From the NCBI RefSeq assembly GCF_000708285.2, contig NZ_JAUG01000063.1, forward strand, positions 1 through 38,910: a stretch of 38,910 bases of DNA, read 5' to 3'. This DNA is from Pedobacter borealis DSM 19626. Lineage in GTDB: Bacteria > Bacteroidota > Bacteroidia > Sphingobacteriales > Sphingobacteriaceae. The notes under the pieces are model-generated. The model ran no database searches, was not told the DNA's origin, and was given only the letters and a program-made list of their open reading frames with translations. Of the stretch, positions 33,687 through 38,910 are shown one piece after another (within the stretch, counting starts at the first letter, position 1; each line of letters begins with the position of its first letter). Made by a program: the position numbers and the translations under genes.

Positions 33687-34781
33687 CTAAACAGTCAACT
33701 GTTTCAACAATCGCCTCACAATCAACCCCAATACCACCAAAAAACCAGCTAAAAATCCGCCCATTATCAATCCTTTTAATTTACCAAAGCGTTCTTTGGT
33801 AAGTGGGTAAATTGGCTGATCAATCACCTGGATCAATGGCGTTTCTTTCAATAAAGTCATCTTTGTCAATTCCAAATTTTTAACCATTTCTCCTAAAACA
33901 GCTTTATTGGTTTCAGCAGAAAATTGCGCTTTTTGAGCTGGTGCCACACGCTGTACCTGCCTGGTAGGATTCAAATTTGGTGTGGCATCAGCTACAGCAA
34001 CAGCTGTATAAATTGCCCCATTCATTACTGCTCTCACTGAATCTGTTTTCTGCTGCAATATTTTAACATTCTGCAACGTCTTTTTCGTTTTGGTATTGAT
34101 GTAAAATTCATTTACATTTTTCACCAAAGCATCATTAAAATTTTTGGCAAATAATTCATCCTTTGCTTTAACATCTACCTGTATGGTACTTAATTTTTTG
34201 TCGGGCTTAGCTACGTTTAAATAATTTTTATTAATATCTGACACGATATCCCCTAAAACACTATCACGTAAACGATTTGGTTGTAATAGCTTAGTTCCAT
34301 CTCGCAAACTGTCTGCTATAAACTGTAAATTAACAAGTTCTGGCTTTTTAGCCCATTTTTTTCTGAGTTCGTTAACATCAATGTAACGTTCTACCAATAA
34401 TTGTTTTTTACCATTTACGTCAACTAGCGTTAATAACGTTTGTTCCAACATGGTTCTCGACTTATATAAGCCCAAGATATTATCTCCTTGGAAAATGCCT
34501 CCTCCGCCACCGCCCAGGTCAACTCCGGCCATAGAAGCAAGGCCTGCTAAACTCCCTAATCCGCCGCCCTTCTCATCTTCCAGTACGAAAGTGGTAGTAG
34601 CGGTATAAAGCGGTTTCTTATTGGCTGCATACCAAAAACCTAAAATGCCCCCCAACAAAGCACAAATTAAGATGATGATCCATTTGGATAAAAGGTATCG
34701 CCACCATTCACAGATTTTAAGAATGAGCTCTTTCAGGGAGATCTCGTCGTTGTTGTTTTGTATATGTTGACTTTCTGACAT
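33687..34781 (-). CDS. wzz: Chain-length determinant protein, Wzz family
   Basis: 364 residues: cytosolic N-terminus with DEISLKEL, first membrane helix about 34-52, large periplasmic domain with Wzz motif PLYTATTTFVLE and a glycine-rich GGGGGIF segment, heptad-like helices, and a second helix about 338-358 preceded by QPIYPLTKERFGKLKG, the proline-rich signature. It controls polymer length with Wzy. No Walker motifs follow the second helix, so it is Wzz-like and not a Wzc kinase. A decayed duplicate of its start lies 24 bases upstream. Confidence 0.92.
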   Translation of the reverse strand: MSESQHIQNNNDEISLKELILKICEWWRYLLSKWIIILICALLGGILGFWYAANKKPLYTATTTFVLEDEKGGGLGSLAGLASMAGVDLGGGGGGIFQGDNILGLYKSRTMLEQTLLTLVDVNGKKQLLVERYIDVNELRKKWAKKPELVNLQFIADSLRDGTKLLQPNRLRDSVLGDIVSDINKNYLNVAKPDKKLSTIQVDVKAKDELFAKNFNDALVKNVNEFYINTKTKKTLQNVKILQQKTDSVRAVMNGAIYTAVAVADATPNLNPTRQVQRVAPAQKAQFSAETNKAVLGEMVKNLELTKMTLLKETPLIQVIDQPIYPLTKERFGKLKGLIMGGFLAGFLVVLGLIVRRLLKQLTV

Positions 34782-34805
34782 TTTATGAATATCGAGTATT
34801 TAGTA

Positions 34806-34919
34806 TCAAGACTTGTTCATGTTTAAAGATCCTTCGACTACGCTCAGGATGACATACTCTTTTAATGAGATTTCGTCACTCTCTGTATTTTTATAATCTT
34901 GCTGACTTGTTGTTGTCAT
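34806..34919 (-). pseudogene. Truncated duplicate of the wzz start, disrupted by a dispersed repeat
   Basis: A 37-codon frame beginning ATG: MTTTSQQDYKNTESDEISLK, then E, then a tail encoded by a dispersed repeat (YVILSVVEGS) and a stop. The word DEISLKE is identical to residues 12-18 of the intact Wzz directly downstream, and the SQ..N...DEISLKE layout matches. Best read as the 5' remnant of an older or second wzz cut by a repeat element. It could still be translated as a leader peptide. Confidence 0.65.
34828..34853 (-). repeat. Dispersed repeat with CTGAGCGTAGTCGAAG core (second copy)
   Basis: Reads GTCATCCTGAGCGTAGTCG and then AAGGATC on the minus strand, with GATCC/GGATC-type inverted ends. 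Shares a 16-base core with the copy at 10026-10049. It forms the 3' part of the wzz remnant. Confidence 0.7.
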
Positions 34920-34943
34920 TATTTTTGTTAGTACTAATTTAAT

Positions 34944-35028
34944 AGATTACCACGGCTCGCACCATCCCAGGCCTCGCTACAAAGTAGTCCCTTTGGGACA
35001 ATGACGATCCTTTCTGGGGAGGTTGGGA
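34944..35028. repeat. GC-rich dispersed-repeat-like segment with GTCCC-TTT-GGGAC hairpin
   Basis: GC-richer than its surroundings; contains CACGGCTCGCACCATCCCAG, CCTCGCT and a perfect 5-bp stem with TTT loop (34987-34999). It resembles the intergenic CGTCATTGCGAGG-type family seen also near 10.1-10.26 kb. It lies just after the stop of the exporter gene and might also attenuate transcription into wzz. Confidence 0.5.
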
Positions 35029-35031
35029 GCT

Positions 35032-37497
35032 TTATCTTAACAAACTCACAATAATCGCTCCCAAAGAAGCTACCGCAGTTCCGATCCCAATCCAACTTTG
35101 CGCTGTCATCCGTTCTCTTTCAGCTTTCTTTGGCACCAAAATTTCTGCTCCTGGTTTAATCACGGGGTTATTACTAAAAAACAAAAACTTACCCACTCCA
35201 GCTGCCGAACCATTTGCATACTTTACATATACACCGCTTTTACGTGCGTGATCGGTAAATCCTCCTGCACCATTGATATATTGCCTTAGTCCTTTTCCAG
35301 GTAGATAAACAATATTGTTCGGATTTAATACCTCACCTGTTACCCGTACAGTTTGCAAAGTACGCGGAACCCGAATAATATCACCATCTTCTACAATCAA
35401 GTCGAATTTAGAAAGCGGCTCTTTGAGAATGCGTTTCAAATTTATACCAACTAAGTCACTCTGGATTAACTTTTGCTCCACTTCGGCGGCTACTGTATCT
35501 TTCGCACCAGCTTCTTGTGCTCTTTTTAGATTTAAGAATTTCTTATCTTCATCTTCTTTATTATTGATCGCATTTTTATCCTTAGGATTTACTTTTTCAG
35601 CACCAGGTCTTTTTAATGAAGCCCCATCGGCATATGCAGAAGAAGTTAAACCACCTGCACGGCGAATCAGGTCAGAAATACGCTCATTTTTATTCACAAT
35701 AGTATAAACACCTGGATAAACCACTTCACCTTCTAATTTAACCTGCTTTTGTACCGCATAGCCCTCTGCATTTCGTACAGATACAATGTCGAACGGTTTA
35801 ATTACAAAAGGTTCACCCTCGAGCTTTAAGTTTTCATTCACATTCACAATGAATACTTCGGCAGTTTGTGCCGTGGCCGAAGTAGCTTCACTATTCCTTA
35901 CCCTCCTTGATATTTCAATTCGGTTAGGTGTAGCGCCCTCTTTGAAACCACCGGCCAATTGAATCACCGATTCCAATGTCATGCCTTCAGCAAACTGAAA
36001 GCTTCCTGGGGCACGTACTTCACCCTGAATACTAACCTGGTATTCATCCCTTAAATCGAAGATGGACGAAATGGTAATTTTATCTTCACGTTGTAAAGGA
36101 ATATCGGTTTGGGTACCCGCAATAATCTTGGCCACATCAAAGGAGATCAATGCCTGGGTATTATCAGGATTTAAACGATTGATATAACCACGATTTAAGA
36201 AAGCATCTTCAGTTAAGCCATCAGCCTTATTGATCAATCCCCTTAAAGTTAATCCCTTTTCCAGTTCATAAACTCCAGGACGGAATACCGATCCTAAAAT
36301 TTCAACCCGATTTGCAAAACGATCTAAGATGGCTTCCACTACATATTTATCACCATTTTTAGGCGCATATGTAGGGAAATCTACAGCAGCAATGTCGTTA
36401 ATTCGGCGATCGCGGTCAGTATTTTGAAAAGCTTTGATTTTAGCAGTATAGGCTTGCGTAGTAAAGCCACCTGCAAAATCAATTACATCTTTTAGGGTTT
36501 CACCCTTTACTAGTTCATAAAGTGCAGTCCTTTTCACCTCTCCACTAATTTCTACACGATCATCGTATACTGGAATGTTGATCACATCCTGATCCTGTAA
36601 ACGGATATTAGCCTGCTGAATACCTTTTAATAAGAAGTTATAAATATCTAATGTTGCAATAATTTTATTGTTACGGATGATCTGGATTTTACGGAAGGAA
36701 CCATTTTGTGCTGGCCCACCTGATGCATATAAGGCATTATACACCGTAGCCAATGATGGCAAAGTGTATGTTCCAGGTTTTCTTACATAACCCGTCATAA
36801 TTACCTTAATGCTACGAATATTCCCTAGATTAATGGCTAAATTTGTTCTTCCCGAACGTAATGAAGGATATGTTTTAGACATAGCTGTCCGAATTTTAGA
36901 GGTGGCCTGATCGATGCTTAATCCGCCAACAGCAATTCGCCCAACATATTGTAAATTAATAATTCCTTCCGGACTAACTTCTAAATTGTAACTGGCTTCA
37001 TTATCACCCGTTAAATCGATCACCAACTTATCGTCTGGGCCAATGACATAACCTTTAGGAGTAGCCATCCGCAAATTGGGCTCAAAAGTGATGTTTCCAT
37101 TCCTAAAGAGCTCTGCTCCAAAAATCTTTGGCCCAATTTCGCTATCTTCTTCTTTCTTTTCGTTATTGATTTCTCCACTCGCTGTGGTTTCACTCATTTC
37201 TCTACCTGTAATTACGGGTTTTTGTTCTACCTGTACGGCAGCGCCTTGCTTTCGCACCTTAGCTACCCTAGCCCTTAACTTCTGAACCTCATCGGCTTTC
37301 ATGCCTTGTGCTGCAGCCATTTGTTCTAACTGGGCATCATTATAACCAACAGATTCTGCCTTTTTGATCATTTGAAGAATCTGGGCATCAGAGAGTTCAT
37401 CTACCTTTACACTGGAATAATTCTGCGCAAAAGAGGAGAGATGAACGAGTAGACTGAGAACGATAAGGGATAGAAAAATTTTTATGCTTTGTTTCAT
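35032..37497 (-). CDS. Wza-like polysaccharide export protein with multiple SLBB domains
   Basis: 821 residues from the ATG that begins a clear signal peptide (MKQSIKIFLSLIVLSLLVHL, cut after SSFAQ); an in-frame TTG 12 codons upstream overlaps the gmd end and is not preferred. After a charged helical region (about 30-115) comes the polysaccharide export domain (YVIGPDDKLVIDLTG, PEGIINLQYVGRI), then five to six SLBB-type repeats (VIMTGYVRKPGTYTLPSL, ILGSVFRPGVYELEKG, VSIQGEVRAPGSFQFAEG, VKLEGEVVYPGVYT, VRVTGEVLNPN). It ends in a hydrophobic helix (WIGIGTAVASLGAIIVSLL) that may cross the outer membrane, as in Wza. No lipobox cysteine is seen. It would export the finished polymer. Starts 28 bases after gmd. 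Confidence 0.9.
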   Translation of the reverse strand: MKQSIKIFLSLIVLSLLVHLSSFAQNYSSVKVDELSDAQILQMIKKAESVGYNDAQLEQMAAAQGMKADEVQKLRARVAKVRKQGAAVQVEQKPVITGREMSETTASGEINNEKKEEDSEIGPKIFGAELFRNGNITFEPNLRMATPKGYVIGPDDKLVIDLTGDNEASYNLEVSPEGIINLQYVGRIAVGGLSIDQATSKIRTAMSKTYPSLRSGRTNLAINLGNIRSIKVIMTGYVRKPGTYTLPSLATVYNALYASGGPAQNGSFRKIQIIRNNKIIATLDIYNFLLKGIQQANIRLQDQDVINIPVYDDRVEISGEVKRTALYELVKGETLKDVIDFAGGFTTQAYTAKIKAFQNTDRDRRINDIAAVDFPTYAPKNGDKYVVEAILDRFANRVEILGSVFRPGVYELEKGLTLRGLINKADGLTEDAFLNRGYINRLNPDNTQALISFDVAKIIAGTQTDIPLQREDKITISSIFDLRDEYQVSIQGEVRAPGSFQFAEGMTLESVIQLAGGFKEGATPNRIEISRRVRNSEATSATAQTAEVFIVNVNENLKLEGEPFVIKPFDIVSVRNAEGYAVQKQVKLEGEVVYPGVYTIVNKNERISDLIRRAGGLTSSAYADGASLKRPGAEKVNPKDKNAINNKEDEDKKFLNLKRAQEAGAKDTVAAEVEQKLIQSDLVGINLKRILKEPLSKFDLIVEDGDIIRVPRTLQTVRVTGEVLNPNNIVYLPGKGLRQYINGAGGFTDHARKSGVYVKYANGSAAGVGKFLFFSNNPVIKPGAEILVPKKAERERMTAQSWIGIGTAVASLGAIIVSLLR

Positions 37498-37525
37498 AGG
37501 TTTCCGAGGTAATCGGTAGGTAATA

Positions 37526-38662
37526 TTATTCAAAATAGTTTAAGGTTTCAAATCCTCCCTGACGAAGGTATTCATCCTTTTTCATCAAATGCAGATCAGA
37601 AATCACCATATCTTTCACGAGCGCAGGCAGGTCATATTTGGGTTGCCAGCCCAATTGAGTTTTAGATTTAGTAGGATCGCCTAATAAAAGATCAACTTCT
37701 GTCGGTCTGAAATATTTAGGATCTACTTTTACTATTGTGCTGCCCAGAAACAGTTTTGCTGGATCTAAGCCTAAACCACTAAGCACCTCCACATCTAAAC
37801 CGATAATTACACCCTTCTCATTTTCTTCTTTTCCTGAAAATTCAATCTCAATACCCAATTCAGCAAAGCTCATCTTAACAAAATCACGTACAGTAGTGGT
37901 AACACCTGTTGCGATAACGAAATCCTCTGGTTTTTCTTGTTGAAGAATCAGCCACATGGCTTCTATATAGTCTTTAGCATGCCCCCAATCGCGCTGCGCG
38001 GATAGATTACCCAGGTATAAACAGGTTTGCAAACCTAAGGCGATCTTGGCTGCTGCCCGCGTAATTTTACGGGTTACAAAGGTTTCTCCTCTTAAAGGAC
38101 TTTCATGGTTAAACAAAATGCCATTGCAGGCAAACATGCCATAAGCTTCACGATAGTTGACCGTGATCCAATAAGCATACATTTTGGCCACGGCATAAGG
38201 CGAACGTGGATAAAATGGGGTCGTTTCACTTTGTGGAACCGCTTGCACTAATCCATACAACTCTGAAGTGGAAGCTTGATAAATTTTGGTCTTTTGATTT
38301 AAACCCAAAATCCGAATGGCTTCCAATAAACGCAAAGTTCCAATGCCATCGGCATTAGCGGTATATTCAGGCATCTCGAAACTTACATGAACGTGGCTCA
38401 TGGCCGCCAGATTATAGATTTCATCTGGTTGAGTTTCCTGTATAATACGAATAATATTTGTTGAATCAGTTAAATCACCATAATGGAGCTTAAAATTCAC
38501 ATTATTTTCATGTTGATCTTGATAAAGATGATCGATACGATCCGTATTAAATAAAGATGAACGTCTTTTAATACCATGTACAAAATAGCCCTTTTTTAGC
38601 AGAAATTCTGCAAGATAAGCACCATCTTGTCCAGTAACGCCAGTAATAAGGGCAACCTTCAT
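37526..38662 (-). CDS. gmd: GDP-mannose 4,6-dehydratase
   Basis: 378 residues, extended SDR: GVTGQDGAYLAEFLL with NADP motif (8-14), STSELYG (131-137), Tyr156-x3-Lys160 (SPYAVAKMYAY), NHESPLRGETFVTRKI and the family tail region TEVDLLLGDPTKS. It makes GDP-4-keto-6-deoxy-mannose, precursor of GDP-fucose, GDP-rhamnose, perosamine or colitose. No second-step enzyme (for example fcl) is in the window; it may lie beyond the right edge or elsewhere. First gene of the locus on its strand and preceded by a good -7 box. Confidence 0.96.
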   Translation of the reverse strand: MKVALITGVTGQDGAYLAEFLLKKGYFVHGIKRRSSLFNTDRIDHLYQDQHENNVNFKLHYGDLTDSTNIIRIIQETQPDEIYNLAAMSHVHVSFEMPEYTANADGIGTLRLLEAIRILGLNQKTKIYQASTSELYGLVQAVPQSETTPFYPRSPYAVAKMYAYWITVNYREAYGMFACNGILFNHESPLRGETFVTRKITRAAAKIALGLQTCLYLGNLSAQRDWGHAKDYIEAMWLILQQEKPEDFVIATGVTTTVRDFVKMSFAELGIEIEFSGKEENEKGVIIGLDVEVLSGLGLDPAKLFLGSTIVKVDPKYFRPTEVDLLLGDPTKSKTQLGWQPKYDLPALVKDMVISDLHLMKKDEYLRQGGFETLNYFE

Positions 38663-38686
38663 ATATTATCATAGATTTTGAGCATG

Positions 38687-38694
38687 CAAACATA
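38687..38694 (-). promoter_or_regulatory. Putative -7 box of the polysaccharide operon (TATGTTTG)
   Basis: Perfect TAnnTTTG on the minus strand, 24 bases upstream of the gmd ATG; a T-run occupies the -33 region instead of TTTG. It is the most plausible main start for the polysaccharide locus. Confidence 0.5.
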
Positions 38695-38874
38695 CATAAT
38701 AATTCTATTGTAAAAAAGCAGTGTTGCTTGAAGATGGGAGAATTTTTAGCTAATCATATGTGTTACATCGCATTTCGAATTAAATGATAACCAATTTCAA
38801 CAACATTGAGCTATAATCAAGCGAAAATAAACATAATAAACTGACAAACAATAACTTACATACAAAATAAATTA

Positions 38875-38910
38875 ATGAGCGTGACTATTTCTGACAGGGA
38901 AATCGCTTTT
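38875..38910 (+). CDS. Possible start of a divergent gene running off the right edge
   Basis: ATG followed by 11 open codons (MSVTISDREIAF) reaching the window end, in the opposite direction to gmd and preceded by A-rich DNA. Too short to judge; no promoter box found. The remaining upstream DNA back to the gmd promoter (about 180 bases) shows nothing else recognisable. Confidence 0.2.
   Translation, partial: MSVTISDREIAF

Noticed and set aside
37498..37533. Longer Wza-like protein starting at TTG and overlapping gmd
   Set aside because: The ATG 12 codons later begins a textbook signal peptide and leaves a normal 28-base gap.

Overview
The window looks like a chromosomal segment of a Bacteroidota member, most likely Sphingobacteriaceae (Pedobacter-like). 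This is inferred from AT-rich DNA, several promoter boxes of the Bacteroidota form TAnnTTTG, few Shine-Dalgarno motifs, RemB/Wzi-like and SLBB-type surface proteins, and intergenic repeat families of the kind common in that phylum. No rRNA, tRNA or CRISPR array was seen.

Left part (1 to about 9.0 kb): housekeeping genes. They are a ComF-type phosphoribosyltransferase, a beta-helix lipoprotein, glmS, glyA and scpA (the last three on the minus strand), then dxs on the plus strand. Several have recognisable promoters or terminators. A 20-bp perfect palindrome sits directly upstream of the glmS -7 box.

Middle (about 9.0-10.4 kb): a 1.45-kb stretch without an established gene. It is full of repeats: copies of a 20-bp IS-like end, about 90-bp inverted copies at its two sides, and at least four other dispersed-repeat types. 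It also holds one small ORF and one apparent gene remnant.

Right part (10.4-38.7 kb): one large minus-strand polysaccharide locus, read from right to left. It starts with gmd (GDP-mannose 4,6-dehydratase), a Wza-like SLBB exporter, a decayed duplicate of the wzz start, wzz, and an AlbA/Schlafen-type regulator. Next comes a CDP-3,6-dideoxyhexose module: a flavin/ferredoxin reductase, rfbF, rfbG, an SDR reductase, a YerE-like ThDP enzyme and rfbH. Then follow Wzx flippase, five glycosyltransferases, wecB and Wzy. The locus ends with a 4-reductase (WbpV-like), a WecA/WbpL-like initiating phosphosugar transferase, a NeuD-like acyltransferase, a WbpM-like 4,6-dehydratase and a Wzi/RemB-like outer-membrane barrel. 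Most neighbours overlap by 1-8 bases or lie a few bases apart, so translational coupling is likely.

Taken together, the genes encode a Wzx/Wzy-dependent surface polysaccharide. The predicted first sugar is a 6-deoxy-HexNAc such as QuiNAc. A second predicted sugar is a branched 3,6-dideoxyhexose made by pyruvate-dependent two-carbon transfer (yersiniose-like). That module, with an unusually arranged reductase partner, is the most interesting system here.
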